A stretch of 64,000 nt of DNA from Achatina immaculata (taxonomy: Eukaryota; Mollusca; Gastropoda; Stylommatophora; Achatinidae). The stretch lies in the NCBI GenBank assembly GCA_009760885.1, contig CM019701.1:38929515-38993514 (forward strand). The letters are read 5' to 3'. The notes under the pieces are model-generated. The model was not told the DNA's origin and ran no database searches. It saw only the letters and a program-made list of their open reading frames with translations. This document shows positions 1 through 9,239 of the stretch, piece by piece (the stretch's first letter is position 1; the number at the start of each line of letters is the position of its first letter). Both the position numbers and the translations under genes were made by a program.

Positions 1-640
1 CTGTTATGTGTTAATCAGTAATTAAGACATCATGTACAAAGAATATAAGAAATCCTCGTTTTGATTTTTATCGCCTCTGTCTGTCACTGTTTAAGTTATA
101 AATATTTTTTCCACAGGTTGTTTTTTTTTTTTTGCTATTGCTATGATACATCACAATCGATATCACGACGTGACTGATTTTACAAACAAGTACATTTTAA
201 AATGTACTGAAAGTCTGTACCGTTTGCGAGACAATGTTATGTTTTATGACCAACCTGTGACGTAATTATTTATCATTTTCACAAAGTCCTAAATGAGCTG
301 AAATCGATTGCCACAATTTCTATTAAACTTCTAATGAGGAAAATGAATTGCCACTTATAACTACCCCCTGACATTACAATTATTTATAGATTTCATAAAC
401 TTATAGTGAGGATGTAATAGATCGCCACAGTTTCTGAACTCCAGGAAGAGAGGCAATGATATTATATACATGACTACATTATCCACTGCCACCCCTTAAA
501 GACTGATATAATTAAACAGGAAATAACAAAGTGACAGAGTTAAGATAAATACTTAAATGATTAAAGTTTACCTATAAAGACAATTGTATATGATTAAACA
601 TGCATGTAAGATATATGGATATTTATAAATATTCATTCAT
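1..640. other. AT-rich intergenic sequence, no gene seen
   Basis: No open frame, splice-bounded exon or repeat was recognised here. The sequence is AT-rich and unstructured and ends where a LINE tail on the minus strand begins near 641. Confidence 0.5.
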
Positions 641-880
641 TCATTTGCATGTCCCTTGCGGAACTTTGCCTACCTTAATATCACTCCTTTAAGCCTCTCG
701 GTTGTGAGCAAGATGGTCTACTGCTGATGCATCCATTTGCAGATCATCAACGATATCTTGCAACCATCTTCGCCTTAGTCTTCCTCTCTTTCTTTCTCCC
801 ATTATGTACCCTTCCAAGACGGTCTTCTCTAGATTATCAAGACGTTTAATGTGTCCAAAATATTTAAGTTTTCTCTCTTT
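641..880 (-). mobile_element. LINE family alpha, 3'-end fragment
   Basis: Read on the minus strand, this matches the 3' part of the larger LINE copy at 50.18-50.89 kb. Shared blocks include the 'TTTGGACACATTAAACGT' stretch, the word for a mountain of R/K codons ([12 protein letters not shown]) and the terminal GGCAAAGTTCCGCAAGGGACATGCAAA-type end. It is 5'-truncated and carries stops, so it is a dead insertion. The same family recurs about ten times in the window. Confidence 0.75.
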
Positions 881-1880
881 AATTCTTTTTACTAGCCAAT
901 TTTCTTCAATATTAAGTTCTTGTTTTGTGGATATATTTGTTCCTTTTTGTGTCCTTAAATATACAGAACATTATCTCGAGATTATGTTTCTGAATGACAC
1001 TATAACTGACATAGATGTGAATGATATGAAGTTTACTGGCAATGAAATCCATTTTTAAAAAGTTTATTAATTTTATTGTTCTCTATGGCCTGCATAAATG
1101 CACAAACACACAGGTAGACAGTGAGAGAAAGAGAGAGAAAAGGGGGTGGGGGAAGAGAGACAAATAGACAAAACTATGGCAGTCATCACCCTAAATCAAG
1201 TGAAAGTACAGTTCATCTTTTAGCAAAATTCGAAAATCTTCTATACTTTAGAAATAGCAAACGCCTTTGGTTAGGGTCTCCTTAAACATGTAGGCTTGTA
1301 CATTGCCTTATACCTCACCTAAAAACGAGCCTACGATTTTATACTGTTAAAAAAAAAGACAAATAGTTTTATGATGATACATTTTTGTGAGTGTAACAAG
1401 AGCAGTAGCAGAGTGAGATTTGTGCTATAAAAAATTGTATTAGGGAGTTGTAATAGATATTCTATGCATATCAACTACTTTTTTTTTAGCTTTTATAACA
1501 GTAATTCAGTATTAACGTATTGCTGTGAATATGAATACGATGAATAAGCCACACTGAAAAAGCTGTAGAACATAAACAATGAATTTCAGTATTTTTGCAG
1601 GAAGTACAAATACTGTTTTGTTGTTGCTAGATAGGTTTTTTACTGTTTTGTTCTTCATTGTCTTCATTGTTTTTGTGACGCTAACATAATTCCCAGTAAC
1701 TTTGATTATGTAAACACACTGCAATTTGTTAACTTTTTTTAACCATGACATGCTGTTAAAATGACGCTTGTGTTTTACGTTCTCTATATCTCTTTCTCTC
1801 CCTCCCTCTCTGGAGAGTATGGACAAGAGATAAGTTTATTATTTAGTTATGTAATAATTTTAATTGTTTCTTCATGCTTA
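881..1880. other. Intergenic sequence, no gene seen
   Basis: Only short open frames without splice sites or family resemblance are present, including an 84-codon frame over the LINE tail and a 104-codon minus-strand frame. A short purine-rich run (GAGA-type) lies near 1120-1160. I see no gene. Confidence 0.45.
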
Positions 1881-2105
1881 TTGTGCTCATTAACATTTTA
1901 CTGAATGACTGTGACTGAGTGAAAGCTGTATGATGAAGGGCAGAATGACTGAGTGAAGGTTGTGTGATGAAGGGCAGAATGACTGAGTGAAGGTTGTGTG
2001 ATGAAGGGCAGAATGACTGAGTGAAGGTTGTGTGATGAAGGGCAGAATGTTAGACAGGCCTTCGTGCCCAATTCTTAACATTTTGAAAATAAAGTATGTT
2101 CGTTC
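1880..2105 (+). repeat. 34-bp minisatellite within a LINE 3' end ending in a TTCG/TTCA tail
   Basis: Four tandem copies of a 34-bp unit (GACTGAGTGAAGG...GGGCAGAAT) run from about 1908 to 2050. They are followed by a motif, CCTTCGTGCCCAATTCTTAA, that recurs at 19.55 kb and 24.22 kb as the 3' end of a CR1-like LINE. A short (TTCG/TTCA)n tail at 2100-2120 ends the block. The minisatellite therefore seems to be an internal expansion of the LINE 3' untranslated region. Confidence 0.65.
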
Positions 2106-2264
2106 GTTCGTTCATTCGTTCTCTTGTATAGACACAAACAAACTCGTTGTATAAAAATGTTTATCAATGTGCCACAAAATTAAGCACGTTACTGACAAAG
2201 ACACTGTGAAAATACAGTTCATAACACATATACACTCGAATCAGTGTTTCACAATCTAGGATGG

Positions 2265-2665
2265 TTGCTGCACGTCAAACATGAAAATACTTACTTCAGA
2301 AACAAGCAGTAAAGCTTATAGACAACAAACATGCAGCATACATTACAAATAAAGACAGACATTTTGATATTCTACCTCTGAAAAAGATATTTCTAATCAA
2401 CAGGGCCAAGTTAATTCATATAATTCTATCGCACAATGCACCACCCTATTTGTGGTCACTGTTTAAATCAAACTCAAAACATAGTCAACTCTTAAACAAT
2501 TGTCTTCTCCTAAAACGGAGGCTTGGCTTGTTATAAAAAAAAACTCCTCTTACTCAGCTGCCAATCTTTGTAATATCCTAACAACCCATGTGAAACTAAT
2601 AAGCTATATTCCTTCTTATAACTTCAAACTTTGTCAGTATCTGTTCCAGGCCGATTATATGCCTT
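2265..2665 (+). mobile_element. CR1-like LINE, C-terminal ORF2 remnant
   Basis: With frameshifts and stops, the plus strand reads as the C-terminal domain of a CR1/jockey-type LINE: KQAVKLI, then [10 protein letters not shown], then LLLKRRLGL and YNFKLCQYLFQADYMPF-like segments. The last segment matches the end of the CR1-like copy at 27.04-27.35 kb plus 24.70-24.77 kb. It is a degenerate pseudogene; the (TA)n run at 2670-2708 follows directly. Confidence 0.7.
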
Positions 2666-2667
2666 TT

Positions 2668-2710
2668 GAATATATATATATATATATTATATATATATAT
2701 ATATATATGT
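2668..2710. repeat. (TA)n microsatellite
   Basis: An almost pure TA run interrupted once, followed by TG/TATG-rich sequence to about 2810. Confidence 0.9.
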
Positions 2711-2811
2711 TTGTGTGCGTATGTTTGTATATGTGTGTACATGCATGTGAATTTATGTGTTGTATATGTATGTACATGCATGTGAATTCATGTGTAAGTA
2801 TGTATGTATGT

Positions 2812-2930
2812 ATACTGGGCATAACATTCCGTGATGAGGTTAAAAAGCTCGCCGAAAACTGCAAAACTTGGAAACTACCATGCGACCTCTATGCGACGTT
2901 TAACTTCAGGGGAAGGATGTAAGATGTATT
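2812..2930 (+). mobile_element. LINE family epsilon, 3'-end fragment
   Basis: The block CGATGAGGTTRAAAA-CTCGCCGAAAAC...TGCGA-CCTATG-GACG-TTAAC ending in AAGGATGTAAGATG matches similar ends at 7.99-8.11 kb and, inverted, at 5.9 and 12.87 kb. It is a 5'-truncated LINE tail, here flanked by (TA)n arrays. Confidence 0.6.
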
Positions 2931-2947
2931 TGTGTGTGGTGTGTGTT

Positions 2948-2949
<2 letters not shown>

Positions 2950-3004
<55 letters not shown>
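2950..3004. repeat. (TA)n microsatellite
   Basis: About 54 bp of uninterrupted TA dinucleotides. Confidence 0.95.
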
Positions 3005-3008
<4 letters not shown>

Positions 3009-3119
3009 AGTATAGATATATGGAGTTAAAGTCTAAATTAATTGAATCTAAAAATTTCTTATTTATGGTATTTCTTACATTCATTTACTACAAAATTAGT
3101 ACATTGTAATGAATGCGAG

Positions 3120-3950
3120 AATATAAGTTCTTCTTCTTCTTCGTACGCTTCTATCACCAAGATCGCCCCGTGCTGCTACTGAATTTACTCCTGTTACCCT
3201 CCAGATAGATCTCATTTAGAATGAAGGCTGAGCGCATCAGGGGGCTGTGGCCTATATTCCTCATGGGTCCCTGAAGCGGAATTGCGTGACACTGTGGTTT
3301 TCGTTGCACCAGAGAGCTTCGAGTCGCACTTTCCTCAACGGAACCTCGACGTGGTTTAGGTAAGAAATCCGCCGGGTGAGAGAAAGTTGCCAGATCTAGG
3401 CCACCTTGGTCCAGTGTCTCCGACATCAGCGTTTGGTGGTCATGGGCGCTACCCTTCTTGGTGGTGATCCGAACGCAGCTTTTGTCGAGGAGGACGAATC
3501 CTCGCCACTAGTAAGTTTCACCCCTGGATTAAGCCGGTTTAGGCATTTTATCCCAGTTTGGGTGTACATATGACATGGCCTGCCTCTAGAGCAGAGGCGC
3601 CTTGACATGGATAGCCAGCAAGTTTCAACCCTGAGTTAAACCGGTTTAGGTATATTGCCCCATTTCGAGTGTATATATAGGACGTGGCCGGCCTCTAGAG
3701 CAGAGATGTCGTGATATGGGTAGCCCTCTCCGCGAGACTGCTGGCCCTACCGATTAAACTTCACTTAAGCCTTTCCATCGCCTTTCCCACAGCGGCGCCG
3801 CGCGGCAACGCTAATCGCATCTTTCTTAACTGGCCGGAAGGAGTTTCACCCCACGCACGGCAGCCGAAAAATCTCGCCATCCGGACGATAATATACGTTG
3901 AAAAAGTAATATTAGTTTATCGCGTGTAGTTACGTCAGTCGGATTATAGA
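3120..3950. repeat. GC-rich interspersed repeat B, copy 1
   Basis: GC-rich against AT-rich surroundings. It begins with a CTT-run and then contains near-tandem subunits of roughly 100 bp built around CACCCCTGG-TTRAGCCGGTTTAGGCAT and GGCCTCTAGAGCAGAGGTGCC. It ends in a block with CCTTTTCCCACAGCGGCGCCGCGCGGCAAC. The same order is found in the longer copy at 9.24-10.57 kb. No protein family is recognisable on either strand. I infer an interspersed repeat of unknown class, possibly a LINE or satellite-derived unit. Confidence 0.7.
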
Positions 3951-4212
3951 CCTGGTGTTCTTTGCTGCCGAGCGGTGACGATGTTGAGGCACAGCATCAT
4001 GTCGGACTAAGTGTGGTTTAAGGCATCTATGTTTTTTTCAGCCCTGAGTATAAATAAGAAGCAAAGGGTGTGCAATACGTCTATAGCAGACTACACCACC
4101 CAGGGGACTATGGCGATCCCTGCCCCGTTAGCCAAGCTATATGTGTTACTGAGGGTACCAAAGAAGAGGTGGGACAGGGTCTTGGTCCGCGATGGTTCTC
4201 CAGTCCTGAAGC
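3951..4212 (-). repeat. Interspersed repeat A, copy 1 (inverted)
   Basis: This is the reverse complement of the unit seen at 4.69-5.01 kb. Shared blocks include TGGTGTTCTTTGCWGCCGA, GACTATGGCGATCCCTGCCC and GGGACAGGGTCTTGGTC. It faces copy 2 across a 470-bp spacer, making a large imperfect inverted repeat. Confidence 0.75.
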
Positions 4213-4685
4213 TAACATATCAGCTGTGAACCTCTTATTGACAAAACGAGCAACGTCTCCGCTACCATCTGCAATTTGTAGAGATCCGAAAATATTGTCA
4301 TATTTGGCATCTTATCGTGTATTCGCTTTAATTCTGGGATTCCTTCTTTTGTGGAGGCTGACTGGTAGTGAATTAAAAAGGAAACACCTACTAAAGTCAT
4401 GGAAACATTTACGTTGAAGTGGTAGTATCACAGAAAGCAGAGTAGTGATGCCCTGCGTGATAATGTTAGCGGCTACGTGAACGGTATCAAAATGACGCCC
4501 AGAAGAAGTAGTGCAAGTCCTACCAAGCAAATCTTACAACATGCGAATATCTGAAATTCAGATAAGGCTACCACAGTCATCTATAGAAGATGGATAAAAA
4601 ACTAAATCATGATAAAGCGATATTATGTAATAACAGGCATATAACATTAAGGCCTGATAGTTGTTTTTTTCGGAGCGAAGACGCT
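4213..4685. other. Spacer between two inverted copies of repeat A
   Basis: No gene is seen in this 470-bp spacer. A short stretch at 4380-4560 contains TGGAAACATTTACGTTGAAG and AAATCTTACAACATGCGAA, which I cannot assign. Confidence 0.4.
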
Positions 4686-5010
4686 GTCCATTTTGTCAGT
4701 AGGCGACCACAAGCTGGCATGTCGGAGCCAGGACTGGCGAGATATTTCTGACCAAGACCCTGTTCACACTTCTCCGATGGTACCCCCAGTAGCAAGTCTA
4801 ATCTGGCTCACGGGACAGGGATCGTCATAGTCCCTTTGGCGGTGGAGTCTGCTAAAGAAGTATTACACACTGCCGCTGCTACTTTAGTTCCACTCAGAGA
4901 CTGAAAGAACAGCTGCCAGATCATGTTCTCGAGCCGACACGATGCTGTGCGCCAACATCTTCACATCTTCGGCTGCAAAGAACACCAGCTCGCAGTTCCG
5001 TGGAGATGTA
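4686..5010 (+). repeat. Interspersed repeat A, copy 2, with a trinucleotide tail
   Basis: About 320 bp shared with copies at 53.87 and 57.59 kb (same strand) and 3.95, 28.83 and 49.81 kb (opposite strand). Diagnostic blocks are ACAGGGATCGTCATAGTCCC, GTGGAGTCTGCTAAAGAA and CAGCTCGCAGTTCC-GGAGAT. It ends directly in an (AAG)n array. A short multicopy element ending in a simple-sequence tail is most like a SINE or LINE tail, but no pol III box is evident. Confidence 0.75.
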
Positions 5011-5230
5011 AGAAGAAGAAGAAGAGAAGGATAAGAAGAAGAAGAGAAGGATAAGAAGAAGAAGAGAAGGAGAAGAAGAAGAAGAGAAGGATAAGAAGAA
5101 GAAGAGAAGAAGAAGAAGAGAAGGAGAAGAAGAAGAAGAAGAGAAGGAGAAGAAGAAGAAGAGAAGGAGAATAAGAAGAAAAGAAGGAGAAGAAGAAGAA
5201 GAGAAGAAAAGAAAATGATGAAGGAGAAGA
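5011..5230. repeat. (AAG)n-rich microsatellite
   Basis: AGAAGAAGAAG / GAGAAGGAT units for about 220 bp, immediately 3' of repeat A copy 2. The long Ser/Leu/Phe frames on the minus strand are artefacts of this repeat. Confidence 0.9.
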
Positions 5231-5760
5231 GGAAGAGAAGAACATGAAGGAGAAGACGAAATCCTTCATTCAATATATAATTAAAACAATGCGATAGAGT
5301 TATTTTGCATTTGCTCACTCTAACTACATCCAAACTGAAAACATTATGATTCACGTACTACGCTTAACTAACAGCTACTCTTCAAGTACGCATGAATTCA
5401 TAAAACTTAAAGCTCTGAGAATAATTCCTATAAAACTGCACAGGCAACAAACAGTAGCTGTCTGTTCAAGGGGTAATTAAAATCCTGAGTACAGTGTGAG
5501 CAAAAACTGTTAAAACGTTATTGTGCAGCAATCACTGCATCCAGGACAAGCGTACAGAGGTGCTATAACCTTCGATCTTTACGTGCCGTTTCTAACAGAA
5601 AACTGAAACAGTGCGTTTGACATTTGTTACTTGAATATCCAGAGATGATTGTTTCACACTTCATGAAATTGACTTCTCGCCAAGTAGATACTCCGAAGTG
5701 TTAGGTTCAGGGAGCACGTGGCATGTTTGTGTTCCATGTCTCTGACGCAAAAAAAAAAAC
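5231..5760. other. Unique sequence upstream of the small peptide gene
   Basis: No exon is seen. The last few hundred bases before the TATA box at 5783 would be the proximal promoter of the secreted-peptide gene; no specific regulatory site was recognised. Confidence 0.4.
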
Positions 5761-5782
5761 ATTGACGCTTTGAAAGATAGTG

Positions 5783-5789
5783 TATATAA
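5783..5789 (+). promoter_or_regulatory. TATA box of the secreted-peptide gene
   Basis: TATATAA, followed 25-35 bp downstream by a short segment that ends in a consensus 5' splice site at 5849. The spacing is right for a focused start around 5810-5820. An initiator-like TCAGATT at 5828-5834 is an alternative, slightly far, start. Confidence 0.6.
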
Positions 5790-5812
5790 CATAACTGAGG
5801 CTAGCACAGAGC

Positions 5813-5848
5813 AGAGGCGTTCGTTCTTCAGATTTAATACAGAATTTG
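5813..5848 (+). other. Putative non-coding exon 1 of the secreted-peptide gene
   Basis: A short exon without any ATG, bounded 5' by the TATA box and 3' by the donor TTTG|GTAAGT at 5849. Small secreted-peptide genes often have a short untranslated first exon. Two downstream acceptors are available, at 6792 and 7181. The exact 5' end is estimated from the TATA spacing only. Confidence 0.5.
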
Positions 5849-5904
5849 GTAAGTATAAAGTTTAGATTCATTCTTCACGTGCATTGTCAGTTAATGGTCG
5901 TATT

Positions 5905-6210
5905 ATTTACGTCTTACATCCTTACCAGGCCATCATGCGTGACATAAGACTCGCAGTCTGTCTCGCTATGAGTCCCTTGTTTTCGGCAAACTTCTCAAGC
6001 TCGTCAACAGATTTGATGACTGCTGTTTTAGCCTCTCTGGTCAGCGTTCCTTTTTAGTGTCTCTCGAGGTTAGCCTATTTTCCCTTTTCCCAGATATTTC
6101 CCATTGGATGGCCTGCTTTGTGCTTCTTTGATTGTTTCTTCTCATCGCGTGGCTCACATATGCCCATCTTCTTTTCTTGATCATTGAGGCTGTTTTCTGC
6201 ACGTTCATTT
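5905..6210 (-). mobile_element. LINE family epsilon fragment inside intron 1
   Basis: The minus strand reads, with breaks, as the end of a LINE ORF: HAMRRNNQRSTKQAI, then DELEKFAENKGL and a TGTAAGATG end. The same layout is seen at 12.86-13.12 kb. It is truncated and non-functional. It lies between exon 1 and the coding exons of the peptide gene. Confidence 0.65.
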
Positions 6211-6791
6211 CTCTTATCTCCGCATCCGTTTTGAATCATTTCATTGTGTACAGAGTATTTTCTTTAAACGCAATACCACAAGAACAACATTCTTTATTAT
6301 TCGTATTTTATTTGCATTTTTTTACGTCATGTGATGCCATATTTTACCATAAAACATAATCTTCAATGCCAATGTATTTGCTCTGTTAGCAGTAATACAA
6401 TATACTTGTATTCTTAGAATTTTAGTGGCCATCCAAATGATTCATACATTTCCTTGCACATTTCGTAGGGAAAAATCAAATGGATTTAGTTTATCTTCCC
6501 TGTGTCAGCGCAAACAATGAGGAGAACATGAAGTAAAAGGGTTAATGAGAAATTTAGTTCTTCATAGCTGACAATACCTTAGAAATACGGAAGACAGTGC
6601 ACCTGTGCCAAAGCTATTTTGTACGGAAGGCAGGACTACTAATATTTAAGAAAATGTAAAAGTTAAAAGAGTCATTACTGCCGCTGTTTAGTGTCAGCAT
6701 CTTAGACTGGAATCTAGACAGTCAGCTTTTAGCACTAGTCTAAGGAACACCGTATTGTTAGTTTTGTGCATTTGTAATTCCTTTTGCTCTC

Positions 6792-6995
6792 AGATACCAT
6801 GTGGACACGAGCTCTTCCATTTTGTTTCTTGTCTCATTCTGTTTATTTTTCTCCTCAATGATAAATGCACAGAACTGCAAGAAGTGTGGGCAAAGGAAAT
6901 ATTATTGTACTGAAAGCAGATTCACATTCATGAGAGAACTATACTGTACTAAATGGACAAGACGTGAAGGATTGAGAAACGTTTGCATCAGATAG
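6792..6995 (+). pseudogene. Candidate alternative exon for a short cysteine-rich secreted peptide (frame broken at the start)
   Basis: A polypyrimidine tract and CTCTCAG acceptor precede 6792. One frame runs to a TAG at 6993-6995 and looks like a secreted peptide: a strongly hydrophobic stretch (SSILFLVSFCLFF), a likely cleavage region around INAQ, then about 40 residues with five cysteines and many Lys/Arg. However, the only ATG at the exon start (6799) is out of frame with it and opens a 20-codon frame that stops. The first in-frame ATG (6858) lies after the hydrophobic part. Either this is a decayed paralogue, or the sequence carries a small indel, or translation starts from an exon I cannot see. 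No toxin or antimicrobial family was recognised. There is no canonical AATAAA directly after it. Confidence 0.4.
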
Positions 6996-7196
6996 AGAAA
7001 AGATGTGCAGAAAATGCAACATCAGACACAATTTATTTAAAAGTTGTGTTGTGCTTAAAATGCTAAATAATTTTTTTTTTTTAATTTAAACTGAAGTACC
7101 TTCTTATTTTTACTAGAAATAAGATTATTTCATAATCATTTATATTAATTAATATATAATGAATTATATGATTGTTCCAGATTGCCCCGTAGAACT

Positions 7197-7421
7197 ATGA
7201 AGGTCTTAGTAGCCATATCGATACTGTTAATTTTGGCAGATCTTGTCTTTGGTCATCAGAAGAGACTCGACACGAGAGAAGAAGCTGCCCTGAGTGCGGT
7301 ACGAAGGGGACCGCTGTTGGACCTCTATAAGAAATTGAAATCCAGAATTCACGATGCTGGACAGAAATTCAAAGCGTTTGTCAATGAAACATGGCATGAT
7401 ATAAAAGAGATTCTGTCATAA
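7197..7421 (+). CDS. Small secreted prepropeptide with a linear amphipathic mature region
   Basis: A complete 74-codon frame in one exon. Residues 1-19 are a textbook signal peptide (Met-Lys, then a Leu/Ile/Val core, small residues before His20). Residues 20-37 form an acidic-basic propeptide ending in the dibasic RR, with a second dibasic KR at 22-23, both typical proprotein convertase sites. Residues 38-74 would be the mature peptide. It has no cysteine, is rich in Lys with spaced Leu/Phe/Ile/Trp, carries a net positive charge of about two, and would form an amphipathic helix. It contains one N-glycosylation sequon (NET). This architecture is shared by neuropeptide precursors, antimicrobial peptides and linear venom peptides; I recognise no family, so the function is open. 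The ATG at 7197 is chosen because it starts the hydrophobic core; the frame is open upstream to 7182 without another ATG. Confidence 0.72.
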   Translation: MKVLVAISILLILADLVFGHQKRLDTREEAALSAVRRGPLLDLYKKLKSRIHDAGQKFKAFVNETWHDIKEILS

Positions 7422-7511
7422 CCTCCACTTTGGTTTTTAATGTGGCCGAAATTTGAAAAAAAAAAACAAAAACAAATGTAAACCCATTTCACAGCCTGGA
7501 GGTCTTTTCTA

Positions 7512-7517
7512 AATAAA
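7512..7517 (+). terminator. Polyadenylation signal AATAAA of the peptide gene
   Basis: Canonical hexamer 90 nt after the stop codon. Confidence 0.6.
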
Positions 7518-7540
7518 ACAAGTCAGTAAGACTAATACAT

Positions 7541-7985
7541 TCTTATTTACAACATCTGGAAACAGCTAAAAGAGTACAAGACACAGAAAAAAAAACCCTA
7601 AAAAACTTTTTGATAGCCATTGCTGTCGCTTACGAGGCATCTACCATCTTGCAGTGCCATTTTTTTTTCCTGACAGTAACTTTGATATAGCATTCCTGCT
7701 ACATTGTAAATGTGTAATGCTCAAAAAGTTCATTACATTTCCAATCCGTAAAAAAGACCTGCTAATAAACATTATCGGCTCCACACAAAATGTAGTCTTG
7801 TGTTACTTATGAGTGTAATGATGCAGTGCACTGTAACTCAGTAGTCCAATGGACAGATCTCTCACAAATATAAAGAACAACTTGAGGGACAAATAAATGA
7901 GTCTTTTGTTTGCGGTGTTATCAGATTAGAAAGAGTAAACTGGTGATAATTGTTGTGGCTAACACAATATGTTAAGAGAGGGCAC
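7541..7985. other. Unique sequence downstream of the peptide gene
   Basis: No exon, repeat or RNA gene was recognised. Confidence 0.4.
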
Positions 7986-7987
7986 TT

Positions 7988-8110
7988 TAGCACGACATAA
8001 AACCCCTCGATGAGGTTGAAAATCTCGCCGAAAACAGGAAAACTCGACGAACTACTATGCGAGCCCTATGTGACGCTTAACCATAAACTTCAAGAAGGAT
8101 GTAAGATATA
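7988..8110 (+). mobile_element. LINE family epsilon, 3'-end fragment
   Basis: CCTCGATGAGGTTGAAAATCTCGCCG...TGCGAGCCCTATGTGACG and the GGATGTAAG end match the copy at 2.81-2.93 kb and, inverted, 12.87 kb. Confidence 0.6.
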
Positions 8111-8384
8111 GGACGTAAACACAATGAAAAGCAACTCCTATGTATTCAGTGTTACAAAAGAAAGATATTTAATAAGGTAAGAAGAGATTTACAATAAATA
8201 AGGTATTTTTTTTATTCAGATTGGTCCGCTGGAGCTTACGGAAATCCCATGCCCATGGAACAGGGTTGTTCATGACATCCAACAATATTCTAGTCATCTG
8301 ACTGGGCCATGTTCGCGGTGTAATCCGGTATGTACACAAGGTGCAGTAAAAAAAAAATACCTGGACTGAGTTTCCCCGTGCTCG

Positions 8385-8960
8385 AAAGGAGAGTAGTTAT
8401 GACACCGGTCTCTGGGATAATGAATGGAGAATAGTTATGACAGGTCTCTGGGATAATGAATGGAGAATAGTTATGACACCGGTCTCTAGAATAATGAATG
8501 GAGAATAGTTATGACACCGATATCTGGGATAATGAATGGAGAATAGTTATGACACTGGTCTCTAGGATCATGCACGGAGAGTAGTTATGACACCGGCCTC
8601 TGGGATCGTGAACAGAGAGTAGTTATGACACTGGTCTCTAGGATCACGAACGGAGAGCAGTTATGACACCGGCATTTAGGATCAAGAATGGAACGCAGTT
8701 GTGACACCGGTCTCTAGGATCATGAACGGAGAGCAGTTATGACACTGGCATTTAGGATCAAGAATGGAACGCAGCTGTGACACCGGTCTCTAGGATCATT
8801 AATGGAGAGCAGTTATGACACTGGTCTCTAGGATCATGAACGGAGAGTAGTTATGACACTGGTATATAGGACCATGAACGGAGAGTAGTTATGACACTGG
8901 TATGTAGGATCATGAACGGAGAGTAGTTGTGACACCGGTCTCTAGGATCATGAACCCCCA
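8385..8960. repeat. 38-bp minisatellite, about 15 copies
   Basis: The unit is GGAGARYAGTTATGACACYG followed by GTCTCTRGGATMATGAA(T/C). Copies differ by single substitutions and a few by length. No open frame is maintained. Confidence 0.9.
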
Positions 8961-9239
8961 ATGTATGACTGGCCAGTGTTTTGAAAATAGGCAATATGTG
9001 TGCAAAGGAAGTGGCGGGACACAAGTTTAATAAAAAGAAATACTTATTAAGTGCTCTTTGCCATTTACGAAATGACGGATTTCCGTTTGCATCAAATTCT
9101 TGTTCAAGTTAAAAAAAAGGCTACTGATTGTTATCAATTTTTAAGACGGCTTTTGAAAACAAGCTATGAGTCGATCCAAGACATTTGAGTGGTTTTCTGG
9201 GTTTAAAGGGGGCAGGGGTGAAAGAGGGAGGTAGAACAT

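Larger units (their letters stand above)
7181..7540 (+). other. Terminal exon of the secreted-peptide gene
   Basis: Acceptor TTGTTCCAG ends at 7180. The exon carries 16 nt of leader, the whole coding sequence (7197-7421) and a 3' untranslated region. The cleavage site would be 10-30 nt after the AATAAA at 7512. Confidence 0.6.

Noticed and set aside
4884..5354. 156-codon Ser/Leu/Phe frame on the minus strand
   Set aside because: It is the translation of the (AAG)n repeat and has no gene signals.
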